Shown here: one piece after another, positions 20,801 through 33,614 of the stretch | How the letters are laid out: each line of letters starts with the position of its first letter | How positions within the stretch are numbered: the first letter of the stretch is position 1 | NCBI GenBank assembly: GCA_024345305.1 | Contig: BRON01000019.1 | Location: 744,001 to 808,000, forward strand | From: Mrakia gelida | Taxonomy: Eukaryota > Basidiomycota > Tremellomycetes > Cystofilobasidiales > Mrakiaceae | DNA: 64,000 nucleotides | Direction: 5' to 3' | Notes under the pieces: generated by a model | What the model was told of the DNA's origin: nothing | Database searches by the model: none | The model's input: the letters and a program-made list of their open reading frames with translations, nothing else | Translations under genes and position numbers: made by a program

Positions 20801-23053
20801 CACTTCTTCTTGCCTCCAACGTTCGCTGTTGTGGCAGGAGAAGACGATTTCAGAATCGAGGGTCCCGAGAAGAAGGCGACTTGGGGAGAAGGAGTTGCTG
20901 TCTACGATCTGAGGGTGGGTGATACGTTTCCGACTTTCCTTCTCCTTCTTCTATGTGTGCTGACCTGTCCTCCATCGTTATCTCGCAGGCGTTGGTCGTC
21001 GAGATCCAGTCGGGAACGGAAGATCGACACTTGGTCTCCATCATCAAGAGTTCGTTCGAACGTCCCTCGCAAATCGTCGTCGTCTCGAGCTGACCTTTCT
21101 CTCATCCCTTTCCCTCCAGTCCCCGTCGACGAACTCGATCAAGACGTCACCTCGCCCTGGTTCGTCTTCAACGATTTCTTGGTTACCAACATCTCGGAGC
21201 AGGAAGCTCTGAGCTTCGCGGGTGGATTCAAGGTTCGCTCTGGTTTCGCATCTCTCCCTCGTCTTCTTCGCGCATTCCTGACCGAACTTGCTCCACTTAT
21301 TGCTGCCTCAGACTCCAGCAGTACTCGTCTACGAGAGGACTGACTCCAGCATGCCGCTCGAGCTCTCGTCGTTACCCATGGGAATCGATCCTTCGATCTT
21401 GAGCAGAGACGTCTCGATTTCTTGGTTCGTCTCGTCCTTCGCTCTCTTCCTTCGCCGACCTCGCCTGACCTTGACGTAACATTATGCAGGAACCGAAACC
21501 CGAACCTCATCAAGCACCGAAACTACTCTCCTGAAGAGCTTCCTGGGCCTGGAACCCTCGTCGCCATCGACGCTGAGTTCGTCGCGATGCAGCTCGTGAG
21601 TCCTCTCTCCACTCCTCGTCTTCGTCTTCGTCTTCGACCCCACCAATTCTGACTTGTCGCACCCTCTTTTTCTCAAGGACGACTACGAGTATCGATCTGA
21701 CGGAACGAAGAAGGTCGTGCGACCGTCGCGTCTCTCGCTCGCTCGAGTTTCAGTTCTTCGAGGATCGGGTCCATCCGAGGAGATGCCTTTCATCGACGAC
21801 CACATCCACACGAGCGAACCAGTCATGGACTATCTCACCGACTTCTCTGGAATACACAGTGAGTAGATCCCAGTTTCGATCGCTCTCGGAGACCAGAACG
21901 AAACTGACGCGTCGGTTCATTCTCCCTCAGACGGAGACCTCGATCCTCACACCTCTGGTCACACCCTCGTTCCCCTCAAGGTCGCCTATAAGAAGCTCCG
22001 ACTACTCGTCGATCTCGGATGTATCTTCATCGGTCACGGTCTCAAGGTTCGTTCGATCCTTCGTCGAGTTGCGCCTTCGAGAACTGACGCCTCGTCTCTT
22101 CCTCCTTTCGTCGAGCAGAAGGACTTCCGGATCATCAGTGAGCTTCCGAATCTTCTTCCTCTTCACTTCGACTCGACTGACTCTTCCTCCGCCCCAACAG
22201 ACATCTTCGTACCACCAGAACAAGTCTTGGACACGGTCGACCTCTTCTACAGCCCGACGCGTCAGAGGAAGATGTCGCTTCGATTCCTCGCTTGGTTCCT
22301 CCTCAAGAACGATATCCAGCTCGGCGAGCACGACTCGATAGAGGTGAGAAGACTCCCCTTTATCATCTCCGAGTTGGAGACGAAGCTGAGCTGACTCTTT
22401 TCTGCTCTTCGATCTTTTCAGGACGCTCGGTCGGCGCTTCAGCTCTTCAGGATGTACCTTCAGTTCGAGCAAGACGGGCGACTCGAGGATGTGATGGACG
22501 ATGTCTTCGCGGAGGGGAAACGACTCGTGAGTCCCTAAATGTCTCTCTCCCTCTCTCCTCGTGATTTGCTGAGCTGACCGATTCTCGTCCGAACGACAAA
22601 CAGAACTGGAAACCCCCTGGCGTCCCAGCAACCTCCCACGACCTCTTCACTCCCAACACTCGCTCCCTCGTCTCCACTCCCGACCCTCAATCACAGTCTC
22701 GCTCTCTTCTCCAACAGCAGCAGCAGCAACAACATCCCCTCCAACAACAGCAGCACCAGCAATCCTCCCTCCAACACCCAAACCCGATGCGTCGACTGCC
22801 CAACGGACCTCCCTTCCCTTCGCGTCCCCCCTCCCTCCCTCCTCCGCCATCGTCGCTCCCACCACCTCCATCGTCGTTCCCGCCGTTACCACCACCGATG
22901 GGGATGCAGCAGCCGATGAGTTGGCCTCAAGCACCACCGCTGTTCGCTCCTCCTTGGGGAATCCACGGAGGAGGAGGACCAGGTCCGTGGGGAGGAGGAC
23001 AGCACCATCAACAGCAGCAGCAGCAGCAGCAGGTTCAGGGCCAGGGGAGGTAG
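17805..23053 (+). CDS. PAN2: PAN2, catalytic subunit of the PAN2-PAN3 poly(A) nuclease
   Basis: PAN2 trims mRNA poly(A) tails with PAN3 in the cytoplasm. The order of domains matches the family. First is an N-terminal WD40-like propeller (FDPYADLLWTGSSTGHVQSF, RFVASGSADGLVRFHDPR). A catalytically dead ubiquitin-hydrolase-like UCH domain follows (NSYTNSILQALHYTLPFR, CLLCEAGFLFRMLED, with Cys pairs CLTCGWRT and CIACKQY). The DEDD exonuclease carries AIDAEF (D and E), GHGLKKDFR (D) and HDSIEDARSALQL (H and D), all intact. About 15 short introns are present. After the nuclease comes an unusual tail of roughly 140 residues made of glutamine runs and polyproline, ending at TAG 23051-23053. The start at 17805 lies just before a conserved-looking propeller strand. 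Confidence 0.95.
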
Positions 23054-23753
23054 TAGCGGCTTCGAACGATCATAATGATATTGAAACTCTGTTCAGTTCG
23101 TGCGTCTGCCGAAGAAAAGAAGACGAGACCAGGAACGCCTGTTCTCTGCGACGAGGTTGAAGTCGTCGCAGGTTCGGTCACTTGTTTCCAGCTCTGGGCT
23201 CGCGAGATCAACGTTCACATGCGAAGTACTCCTTATCTACTAAGGAATGTTCTCGCACCTCAAACGAGGCTACTACGCGCTCGACAGAAGTGAGCAACGG
23301 ACGCGTCCGACGAGGTGGAACTGCACTCCGTTTTATCCTTCGTTCTTCCCCAATCGGGCAGATCATCACTAGCTCAACGAATCTGAATGATGATGCATAA
23401 GGCTGTGCTGCCATGAACGATGTTCAAGGGCTCCAAACAACGCTGCATTGTCGAGTTCTCCTCTCCTCCTTCTCCCACTCTCGAACCACACCCTCGACAA
23501 GCTTTTTCATCTCCTCCGACGCTACCAGCACCTCGACCAGCACATCCGAGCAATGTCCCCACTTCCCCACTTCAACCAACATAGTTCTCGACCGACCGAC
23601 GAGAAGGAACGACCGAGTCGCGACTTTCGTCTTGCTTTTCTCCCTCTTCCCTAGCCATTTTTTTGAAATCCTCGTGGAAGGTCGAGCTGTATATGTCTTC
23701 TTATATCTACTCTGAGAATGCATAGGTCCAAAGAGACTACTCGGAGGCAAACC
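23054..23753. other. Intergenic region after PAN2
   Basis: About 700 bp. It should contain the PAN2 3' UTR and the promoter of the next plus-strand gene. A 52-codon minus-strand ORF (23582-23424, beginning MLVEVGKWGH) looks mildly coding-like, but it has no supporting splice or context evidence and I did not call it. Confidence 0.4.
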
Positions 23754-25470
23754 ATGACTCAAATCGATCTCTCCTCGTGACACCAGAGCTCAACGTCGTA
23801 CGACGGCCATCTCCCTCCCTTCCCTTCGCCTTTGACCCTTCCAACATGTCCACCCCTTCGTCCTCGGATCTGTTCCCTTCCTACCAGCATCCAGCATCAA
23901 ATCTCCTCCCTCCAGTCCAAGCTCGCGCAATCCGAAGCCGAGAAGGCAGGTCTCGCTCGAATCGCCACTCAAACGCTCTCCCTCCTCTCCTCCCTCGACG
24001 ACAAGGTTCGACCTCAAGGGTTCTGGGCTCAGGAAGGAGATCAGACTCAGATGACGGAACTCGAGGGATCCCAGGTTCAGCTCAGCATCGGGAAGGCGTG
24101 GGAGTGGACCAAGGTTCGTGGGGAAAGAAGGAAGGAAGGAAGGGAGGGAGGGCGAGGTCGCTGACCTTCCTTGAAGCTCTCACTGAACCACTTTCCTCCT
24201 CGTCTTTCTGATGTCAGATCGCCAAATCAACCGCTATCCTTCCCAAGTTCCCTCTCATCGAAACCTACTCCATCCACAGCAAACCTCGACCCGAAATCGT
24301 CCCCTTCAAAGGCTCCTTCCCTCTCGAGATCTTCGAAAGGATCGTGATGCTCTGTGGACCAGGAACGATGGCCGTACCCAGCCTCGCGTGCTTGGGGATC
24401 TTCGCTCCTAGGATGCTCGAGACGGTCAACATCGGGAAATATGGAGGGTTCTCGAAGCTCTTCGTTGAGAGAGTGAGTTTCTTATGTCTCTTCTCAGTCT
24501 CGATTCCCAACCACTCGTTCGTCGTTCGAACCTCGCAACTGACTATTCCTCTTCCTCGTCTTCGTTCCTCGTTGTACTATTCCACCCTCCCTCACTCACT
24601 CCCCAACAGGATCTCACCCTCTTCCCTCGTCTCACCCAAAGCCTATCCCTCCAACACGTCCAAGTCCTCGTCGTCCCCGCTTCAGCGCTCGAGTCCTTCT
24701 ATCGCTCCGAGTCCTCGACATCTCGCTTCGCACCAGGAGATCCCATCCTCCGACTTCAGGAGATGATCATCTACATGGATCGTGGCGCCGTCAGTCATCC
24801 CTACCCTCCCTCCGACGGCTACCACTCCGAGTGGGACGAGGAGGAAGACGAGCAAGGACCCACCTTCCGCACGTTCAACCCACAGCCGTCGGTCCTCTCC
24901 CTCATGGACCCAGAGAGACTCGTTCTCCGTCGAGACAACCCCGTCCAGAGCCTCCTCGATTTCCTTCAATTAAGCATGAGGGGAGACAGACGTCAGGACG
25001 AGAGGATGTTCCGAATCACTCGAGTTGGAGCGAGGGCGATGTCGAACTGGTCGAGACTCAAGTTCATCGATCTCCTCGACCTGGACGTCTTCGTCTTGGA
25101 TCCTCAGACCCTTCCTGACAACAAGATTGCCCGCCTTCGAGACTCGGCCGTCAACGAGGATCTCAAAGCCTTCTTCCTCGGACTCGGTGGAACGAAGGAG
25201 ATCAAGGAGCAGATGGCGTCGACGAACGCGTCGAAGGAGTGGAACGTCCGTTGGTTCGTCAACGGAAGCGGTGCCGTCAGACCGTTCGAACGAGGATGGA
25301 GGAGTCTTCCGATGCAGCTCGTTGGGAGGGACTGGACGCTCGTTAACGAAAGGATCAAGTCGGCCGTCATCGTCGTTGGGTTGAGCTCGAAGGACGCGGT
25401 TGAAGCTCAGCTTGCAGAGACGGACGAGGAGGAACGAGTGCTTTTGAAGGTTTTTATTGCGAAGGTTTGA
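23754..25470 (+). CDS. F-box-like protein with N-terminal coiled coil
   Basis: Four exons join in frame: 23754-23776, 23888-24113, 24218-24472 and 24610-25470. The first exon (MTQIDLSS) is inferred. The coiled coil that follows has no in-frame ATG of its own, and splicing ATGACTCAA...TC to the acceptor at 23887 restores a continuous frame. The protein begins with a coiled coil (SIQHQISSLQSKLAQSEAEK). It continues with an F-box-like segment (SFPLEIFERIVMLCGPGTMA, LACLGIFAPRML) and then a long mixed region with an acidic stretch (EWDEEEDEQ) and repeated alpha/beta patterns (LKFIDLLDLDVFVLDPQ). Basidiomycetes carry many such F-box-like proteins, and the partner is presumably SKP1. The end at 25468-25470 is clear. 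Confidence 0.7.
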
Positions 25471-25798
25471 GACGAGAAAGATACGTGATACTGTAGTAGC
25501 CTAGCCTCGTACCCATGCATGCGTCGTTCTTCAGTGATCTCTGGCTTTCTGTTCCCGTCGCGTTGCGAAAGACGCCTAAGACTCGATCTTCCCTCTCTCT
25601 CTCTCTCTCTCCGCTCTCGTTCTCAAGAGCAAAGCAACGAAGTCATAAAAAAGCAACACGCGTCTCCCAAAACGATCTGTAGCGAAGCGAAGCATAACGA
25701 AACTGGTAGCACGGAACAACGACCACGAACCCACCCAACCGAAAACCAACCGAAGAACGCGTCGTGAAAACCCAAGCCAAAGCCAAGCCGATCCGAGT
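25471..25798. other. Convergent 3' region
   Basis: 328 bp between two gene ends. It includes a (CT)n microsatellite near 25594-25611 and two ACGCGT words. No gene seen. Confidence 0.6.
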
Positions 25799-28700
25799 CT
25801 AGAGATTCATCAAGTTCTTGAGGTTCTGTGTCGTCGACAAGCGAAAGCGTTGAAGAGGGTGAGCTTCGCGCTCTAGAACGAACGAGTGGAAAGGAACTCG
25901 GCGCGACAGCAAAACTCACCTTCGCCAACTCAAACGTCGTCTGAGCAATCCGATTCCTCTGACTCTTCCCCATCTCCTCCCCCTCACTCAGCTCACTGAG
26001 CAAATCACAGTTCCCCGCCAGCTCCCTGAGGAGTCTCCTTCCCTCCCCTAGCGAGCGAAGAGGGAGGGAGTCTTTCGAGACTCCGACGATGGAGGATCCG
26101 ATGACGATGACGGAGGAGAGGTGATCTCTTAGTTGAGGTGTTGGTTCGCCTGAACGGACGGAGGAGAGGAGGGTTTGGATGGCTTGGATGAGGGATTCGG
26201 ATTGGGTGTCGAGGTAGGGCTGGAGAAGGAGTGAGGGGGAGGGAGGAAGGGGAGAGTCAGTTCACGCGACGAGTCGAGTCGAGTCGAGATCGACGAAGCT
26301 CCAACTGAATGGGATGGAAACATACCTTCAACTCAGTCCAAGCTCTATCCCCATCATCATCCAACTCCTCCTCCTCCTCCCCATCCCGATCGCTCTCGTC
26401 CCTCTCCTCCAGCAGCGAAGGAGGTTGGAACCCTCCTCCGTTCGACGCTCGACTGTCCCAACTCCCCATGTTTCGATCCAACCCTCTCCTACCTCCTCCG
26501 ACACCGTTCCCTCCTCCACCTCCTACCGAACCAGAGTCCGTCCCAGTCGTCGAAGGTTTCCGCTCGAGATCAAACGCGCTGCCGATCGAGGACGTCGAGG
26601 TCATCCGACGAGGGTCCATTCGAGAGGAGAGGTTGGCTGAAGAGGGAGCAGGATTCCCTCGAGCGGTTCCTGTTGAGCTTCGAGCGTCGTATCGATCTGT
26701 TGTTCCGCTCTGGTTCGAAGCTGTTGAGTCCGGACGAGTCGACGATCCTCCTCCTCCTCCTCCTGGACGCGACGAAGGGACCATCCCGAGTCCATTGACG
26801 TTCCCGTTCCCACTCCCATTAGTGTAAACTCCATTCGGTGCTCGTTCCAGCCTCTCAACCTCCTTCTTGTCGGCTCGACGGATCCCAAGAAGCTTGAAGA
26901 GGCCGACGACGTTGGCTGCCAACTCGCTCGCGGCGGCGTCGAGGAGACTGATGGGGGAGAGACCGTAAGACATGGCGAATTCCTTGGCTGAGTGAGTGAG
27001 GATGTTGAGGTTCTGGGTGGATCGATCCTTGAGGGACTGGAGAGCCGACATGTCGACGTGGATTCGAGTTGCTGGAGGACGATCTTCGAAGGCTTGGACG
27101 TCGAGGGAGATGTTGGCCATGGCTCCGATGACGGGTTTCATGGCTCCGAGGACGCTCGTTGGGGTGGTGGATCTGAGAAAGGAGACACAAAGGTGAGCTT
27201 GAGGGAAAGCGAGGCGAGATGGAAAAGAAAGGGAAGGGAGGACGAACCGAGCGGCGGTGATCAGTCCATCTATCGAAGTCTGGAAAGCAGTCACATGGAT
27301 ATCCGCGAGAGCTCCCGTCGACGAAGCAGGAAGATGATCCTCCGTCCGAGGCGCCGACACGAACATCTGCGAGGTGGCTGTGAGGACGAAAGCATAGGAC
27401 GAAGACGCGTCAACTTCGAGTCCGAGCTCCTCGACGCGACGAGCGAGACATCTCGTCAACTCACCCTTCAAATTCCTCAACTCCGTCTTCGTCGATCTCC
27501 ACTTCTGTTCCATCTCCCTAGCCTTCTCCTCCGCCTGCCGTATCCGCTGTTGGTCGTTCTCCCTCTCCCGATGGAGTTCCTCGTGCATGAGCGAGAGGGA
27601 GTTGAGCTCCTGGACGAGATCTTGGACTTGGGATTTGAGCTCGGTGAGAGTTTCGCTCGAGGACTGGATCGCCATACAAGAGTCGACGGACGAAAGGGAA
27701 GGAAGGAAAACGAAGTCAGCTACGCGTCTTCGCCCTTCGTCGAGGACGAGAGGGAAGGGACACGAGGAAAAGAGACACGCGACAACGAACCTGTCCATTC
27801 ACCTCCTTCGCGCCGCCCTTCTCCCTCTCCTCACTCAAAGCCCTCTCGTGATCCTCCGTCGACTCCCTCAACTGAGTCTCCAACGTCCGAACCTTCTCTT
27901 TCTCCCTCGACGCAGCCGACCTCGTCTCGTCCAGCTCCCGTCCAAGCGTCCGAAGAGATTCGTTGAAGGTCGCGAGTTGCTGAAGAAAGAGTGAGTTGGA
28001 AGCAGGTCAGCATTCGAGCGTCGTCCGGGAGTACAGGTGGGGAGAATGGAGGAGGAAGAGGGCGGAAAGAGGGGAGGAGCGAAGACGCGCATGCGAACGC
28101 GTCCGAAACCCAAAAGAAAGACTCACCTCCTTCACAGCATCCATATCCCTCTCAGCCCTCTCTCTCCCCTCTCTCTCCCTCGCCTCCCCCTCCTTAGCAC
28201 TCTCCACCCCACCCTCCAACTGCCCCAGCTTCCCCGTCAGGTTCGCAATCCGATACTCGTAATCCCGCTTCAACTCCTCTCGTTCTCGATCCCAGTTCCC
28301 CCCTCCTCCACCACCGTTGTTGCTTCCGTTGGTGTTCCCTCGTGCTCGAGAGGTAGCCGATCCGAAACTCATGCGGTCGTAGTACTCTCCTCCTGCTTCG
28401 CTTCCGCCAAGGTTGGGTGAACCGAGCGTCTCGGTTGGGGGGGATGGGTTCGAGTCGCGAGCGTAGGGGACTTGGATGTCCTCTTCGGCGATGGTGGATT
28501 TGTTGGGAACGATGGTCGAAGTAGTAACGAACGAGGATGGAGGGTTACTCGCACTCGAGTTCTTGGAGGTGTTGTTGCTGTTGTAGTTTGAAGGAGGAGG
28601 AAGACCGCCAGGGTTGGAGCTCGAAGAGAGCGTTCTCGTGATGGAAGCTTGTCGATTCGAAGTCTGGTAAGGGGGTCTGGAGGTTCCTGAGGGTTGGGAA

Positions 28701-30086
28701 GAGGTAGGGGAGGTGATGTAGTTTCGTTCTCGTTCGTTGGAGTCTCTTGAGCGATTGCTGCTTGGACGGGGAGCGGGGTTGGAGTTGTCGAAGTTGGAAG
28801 GGAGGGAGGGAGGGTAAGGGTCGTTATACTGGTTGTTGTTGTTCGAGGAATTAGGGTAACCTGGAGTGATGGGTGTGGAGGCTGAGTATTTGGAGGAGGG
28901 AGAACGAGGTTGAGGTTCGGGCTGGGGAGGACGAGGGGAGGGAGGGAGGTGAAAGGTCAGCTTCGACGAACGCTCGTTCCCTTTCTCCTTGGCTTCCACG
29001 AAACCCATCCGAGAAACGAATGTTGCTAACCTGCTCTGGCTCGGAGAACTCTGGATACCTCCTGTTGAGTTCGTAGTAAACGTCTGAAGCGAGATCCTTG
29101 AATCGACTCTTGGGTAGAGTCGCAAGCTTCTGACGAGCTTGATTCCTCTTTGGATGGAAGTCGGGTCGGAGGGGGAGGAAGGGGACTGCAGGACGAACGA
29201 ACGAAAGCGAAGCATATACGCACAGGTCAGCTTGAGCTTCGTACTACTATAGATTGAACGAAAAGGAGAAACGAGAGAGTCTCGAGCTCACCTTCCCCTG
29301 GACTATCCGGTCCTCCATCACCTACTCTCCTCATCAACTCGTCGTACACGTCGGTCGATAACTCTTGAAACTGCTGTCGAGTGAGTCGAGTGAGTTTTTC
29401 TCGCGCGTTGGCTCGGGAGTTGGGGGGTTCTGCAAAGGCGATCAAAGAGGTCAGGACAAAGACAAAGAACGAGGGAGAGGGGTCGTGTTCGCGAGGCGGA
29501 GAAGGAAGGAAGGGAAAACGTCGAGCTCAGTCTCTTCCGCTCTTCTTCCCCAGTATAGTCGAGAGCTATACAAGTAGAATCGTCTTTGAGCTGGCTGCAT
29601 GCTCGTGAAGCTCTTGTTTCCCCAGTAGAACAGAAAAGGGAGGAAAGGAGGGATCGAAAGTTGACCCCTCCTCCCTCCTCTTGCTCGCTCGCCCTTCCCT
29701 CTCGTCGAGCTCTCTCGTTCCTTCCCTTCCCTCTCTCTTCGACTCCCTCCCTTGCCCTCTTCCCAACCGCACCCAGCACCAGCCTATGAAAAAAAGAAAA
29801 GCCGTTTTGTCTGACCTTTCTTCAAGAACTCTACCAAGAAAGTCCTAAGAGCCTCCCAATGATCCTTCGCCACAGCTCTCGAATCTGGACTCCCTCCTCC
29901 TCCTCCCACACCTCCTCCTGATCCTGATCCTTGAAGACTTAACCCAGCCCCAGATCCCCTCTCTGGTCCTCCGTATCCTGACGTGGATGAGAACTGAGAG
30001 GTGGACGCTGCTGGCGAAGGGAGCGAGTTGTCGTTCAAGCGCGAGTTGGATCCGAACGGAGGACGGCGTGAGGAGGACGTTGACAT
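25799..30086 (-). CDS. SPA2: SPA2-like polarisome scaffold
   Basis: SPA2 scaffolds formins and MAP-kinase modules at sites of polarised growth. The N terminus starts at 30086 with a Ser/Gly-rich segment, then DHWEALRTFLVEFLKK. Two Spa2 homology (GIT/SHD) repeats follow: REKLTRLTRQQFQELSTDVY and QKLATLPKSRFKDLASDVYY. A long Ser/Asn/Pro-rich linker is followed by an extended coiled coil (DREREELKRDYEYRIANLTG, ELNSLSLMHEELHRERENDQ, EKAREMEQKWRSTKTEL). A helical C-terminal region (IHVDMSALQSLKDRSTQNLN, EFAMSYGLSPISLLDAAASE), a Gly/Ser-rich low-complexity stretch and a short end (NLKNLMNL) complete it. The stop is TAG at 25801-25799. Both SHD repeats plus the coiled coil make the assignment secure; several intron positions are approximate. 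Confidence 0.9.
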
Positions 30087-30644
30087 TCAAAGGGGGAGGG
30101 GGGAGGGGGGTCCTTCAGCGATGGGGGAGGAAGGAGAGGGAGAGAGGGCGAGCGTGAGAAGAAGAAGAGAAGGGGAGGATGGGCGAGGAAGGAAGGGTCG
30201 AGGTGAGGTGAAGCTGGGTGAAGGTGAAAGGCGACTCGATTTCGAGGGACCCAACCTCGTCGCGACGAGAGTTTGTTTTTGGTTCCGTGCGATCTCTCGC
30301 ACGCGTTTCGACTGGTGGGAAAGTTTTGACACTCGCGTGTTAGAGCAGCCGCAGTTGCCTCAAGGCGTCGATACTTTCCTCGAGAAGTTTCGATCCGCAT
30401 CTCTGCCAGCCAACGAGAAGAAGGCAGAGGGAGCGAGGGAAAGAAAGCAGGGGTCGAGCGTCTCTCGCTTGTTCGTGTCTCGTCCTTTCGTTTTCGAGGA
30501 TGCTTGGATCGAGGCGACATGGATACAACAGCTATGAAGAGAACTGGTACAGGATACAGAGGGACGAGATGATGGAGATGCGAGATAGGGATAGAAGAAG
30601 AAAAGAAAGGGCGAAGAATGCAAAGAACGAAAAGGCGACCTAGT
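30087..30644 (-). promoter_or_regulatory. SPA2 upstream region
   Basis: About 560 bp upstream of the SPA2 start. On minus it is rich in C and T near the start codon (30087-30240). No gene or clear core promoter motif was seen. Confidence 0.4.
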
Positions 30645-31189
30645 CTAGAGAGTGGAACGAAGAGGACAACGATGCTGAGAGAGGGGGAAAAGACAAAGGA
30701 TGAAAGATGGGACCCGAAGTTGAAGAGCTACTAGCCGATGAAGGGTGGAAGGAGCTACAGAAGGAAAAGGGCGGAAGTCAGCGGGGGAATGAGAAAGCGA
30801 GAAAGGCGGCGCATCGAGAGCCGGGGAAGAGAAGCTCACCTGAGAGGATTTGGGGTCCGAGGAGGTTTGAGAGCTGATATTTTCCGAGTGATATGATGCG
30901 AGATGAAGTCTGCATGGTGCAAGAGGAGGAGGAATGAGAAGGTCAGACGAGCAACGAGAGAGAAAGAAGACAGACGCGTCGAAGTTTGAGGGGACCTACG
31001 ATTTTGAGGATGAGATGAACGACCGAGTGACCCGATAGCGAGCGGGGATTGACGAGGTGATGATGGTATATGCGAGGGCAGAAAAGAGAAGGTCAGCCAT
31101 GACCTCGACAAGCAGCGAGAGGAAGCGAACGAACCGAAACAAAACGAACCAAAAAGAAACGCGACTCACGCACTCTCTGACCCTCTCCT
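30645..31189 (-). other. Spliced-looking region downstream of the Zn2Cys6 gene
   Basis: On minus there are good splice signals. There is a GTGAGT donor at about 31167 just after the regulator's stop, a branch plus acceptor ending GCAG at about 30912, a GTGAGC donor at 30839, and an acceptor CTGTAG ending at 30755. A small ORF can be threaded from ATG 30915 through 30840 and 30754 to TAG 30645 (about 65 residues, starting MQTSSRIISLGKYQLSNLLG). I do not recognise it. The same signals could equally be introns in the regulator's 3' UTR. Confidence 0.3.
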
Positions 31190-33614
31190 CTACCGAATCA
31201 GCACCTCGAACTCCCCCTGCCCCTCCCCCTCCTCCCTCCTCTCCCTCCCACTCTCAATCCCCAGCCCAATCATCCCGAGCGCGATCATCCCATCCGGATT
31301 CGTTCGTCTCCTCTTCGACCCCCCACCACTCCCCATCACCACCTCTCCCCCTCTTCCCATCTGACCCATCTCTCCCACCGAAACATGACTCCCAGGATAC
31401 GACAGCGGAGTACCTGGTCCTCCTCCTCCTCTTCCCACACTGGAGGGGAAACTGTCCGCTCGCGTGGGTGCTGGAGGAGGGATGGAGGGGAGTCGGTACT
31501 GGTTGTAGGACGAGGAGGGGGAGGGTGTGTACAGGCTTGAGGAGGAAATGGTTGAAGGGAGAGAGGAGGTTGAGACGGAGTGGTTCAGGGTGTGTCCTGC
31601 CGAAGTGGGGTAGGGGTGTTGGAGGTACGAGGTGTGAATCGGGTGAAGGCCCGGGGAGGGAAGAGGTGGGTGGAGAGACGCGGGTGTTGAGGTTGTTGTG
31701 GAGGGGAGGGAGGAGGTCGAGTTGGAGGCTGAGGGATGAGGGGAGAGGTTGAGGATCGCGTAGCCTAGTTCGATGGCTCGGGAACAGGTGAGGAAGGTGA
31801 AGGGGTCGGTGTTGGGCTTGGATTTGCCGACGAACTTCTTGTGAAGGAGACGCGAGGTTTCGGCCTGCAGAATGGAGGAGAGGAGAGAACGCGAGGAGTC
31901 AGTACGTCTCTTCGACGGAGAGAAAGACAAGTAGTCTACGAAGACGTGAGACACAGAGAACGATACGAACCTCAGTCTCCACCAGCCTCAGCAGAGGCGG
32001 TCTCGCCTCTTCCAACCCCTCCCTCAGCGACCATCGCTTGATCTTCGAGATTCTCGTAGGATCAATATCCTTCCTCCCTTCCTTCCGAGTACTCTGTTCA
32101 ACGTAGCCACACGCGAAGTTCTTCTCGAAGCAGGAGAGGCACTGAGTGTTGCTGTTGGGGCTCTGGCACTGTGGAAGAGAAGAGAAGCGAAGGTCAGCGA
32201 TCTCTTCGTCGCGTCGCGTTTTGAACTCTCGCAACCCAACTTCGCAGACGAATTGGGTCAATTTGGACAAACCTTTCTCTTCTTTTCCCTGCAGTGACGA
32301 CAGGAGTGTGTTGTAACGCTGTCGGCGAAGGACGCGAGGTTGGGATGGTTGGTTCCAGGGAGGACAGGGAAAGGGAGGAGGGGTTCGCCGTCTTGGTTGA
32401 GTCCTGTGTGGACGGCGGAGAGGAAGGGACGGGCTGGGGAAGATGAGGGAAGAGAGTCAGACGAGGTAGATGCTTTGCGGAGAAGCGGAGAAACTCACGA
32501 GAGTGGTCGTCCTCTACAGAAGTGAAGGGAGGAGCAGGCGAGTCCGTCGCGACGATCGTCGAAGCCATCGAAGACGAAGGCGAGGTTGGGAAAGGACTCA
32601 GGGAGCCCGAGCTGGCCGAGAAGTAATCTAAGTGATTCTGGCGAGAGGTTGGAACCTCGAGACGCGTCCAACCTATATGAAGGATCAAAGTCAGCATCAA
32701 GATCGCGTCGGACGAAGGGAGATGCCGAGCCGCAGAAGCGGAGGGAGGGAGGACAGAGGAAGAGATGGGAGCTCACTCGGCGAGTTTTCGGCCAGACCTT
32801 GGCCTCCTGGAGTTTGAAGATGAGTGCTGTTGCTGTAAGACAGCTGAGGCTGAGCTGGGGAGTTGAAGTTGGAGTTCCATGGCGTCGAACGAGGAGGAGG
32901 TTGCTGAGCGAAGGCGGCCGAAGGGGAGGGAGAGGGAACGAAGGGCTGAGACTCGGAAGCTGCGAGAAAATGTCGAGAAGAACGAAAAGTCAGCAAACCG
33001 GATCTATGAGAATCAGGAGCAGAACGAAGGTTTTCTTCTCTCACCCCAGTTTTGCTGAAGGGGATCGCTTCTGTTGGCCGAGGGCAGCAATCGAACGCCA
33101 TTTTGGAGAGGAGGGTTGGGAGCTGGTTCGAAGGCCGGCAGGAGATTCAAAGGTTGCTGAAGTTGATGAGGAGGATGTGGTTGAGTGGTGAGAAGAGTCG
33201 AGTTTTGATATATGGCTTCTGGAACTGGTGGGAGGGAGAGGGTGGAAGTGAAAAGGAGACGGGAGGAGGGGGAAGAGAAGCGATGAGCTCGCCCGTACTT
33301 TTTGATCGTCCCCTCCCCTCCCTCGTTCCTTCTCGAGAGCAGAGCTCCAGCTTAACAAAACTAGAGACGAGTAAGGACTCACAGAGTGTAGTTCCGAGCA
33401 TTCCTTCACCTCCCTGCGACCAAGAACGACCAGTTTCCATCGAGAGGCCTCCTCCAGCCCATGAGGTCGAAGCTCCTCCTCCTCCTCCTCCAAACTGTGA
33501 TGGACCAGGCGAGAACTGGCTCATAGAGACAGCTGTGGCCGATGGAGACTGGGTATGGATAGTCGTTGGCCTATGCTGTCGAGCAGACGCTGGTCTCCTT
33601 TGGTCGTGCGCCAT
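31190..33614 (-). CDS. Zn2Cys6 fungal transcription regulator
   Basis: The start is at 33614 (MAHDQRRPASARQH). A long Ser/Gln/Pro/Gly-rich disordered N-terminal half is spread over several exons. An internal binuclear zinc cluster has perfect spacing: C-x2-C-x6-C (CRHCREKKRKC, with an intron just before the third Cys), then C-x2-C-x6-C ending at the C of FACGY. The next exons carry KIKRWSLREGLEEARPPLLR and a helix with LLHKKFVGKSKPNTDPFTFL, then SRAIELGYAILNL, followed by a Ser/Pro/Tyr-rich tail with a small basic cluster (GSKRRRTNPDG). The stop is TAG at 31192-31190. The zinc cluster is unusually far from the N terminus, behind a long activation-like region. The family binds CGG-type half sites. 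Target genes cannot be read from sequence. Confidence 0.85.

Noticed and set aside
23424..23582. 52-codon minus-strand ORF starting MLVEVGKWGH
   Set aside because: Mildly coding-like helix but no splice context, domain or neighbour evidence.
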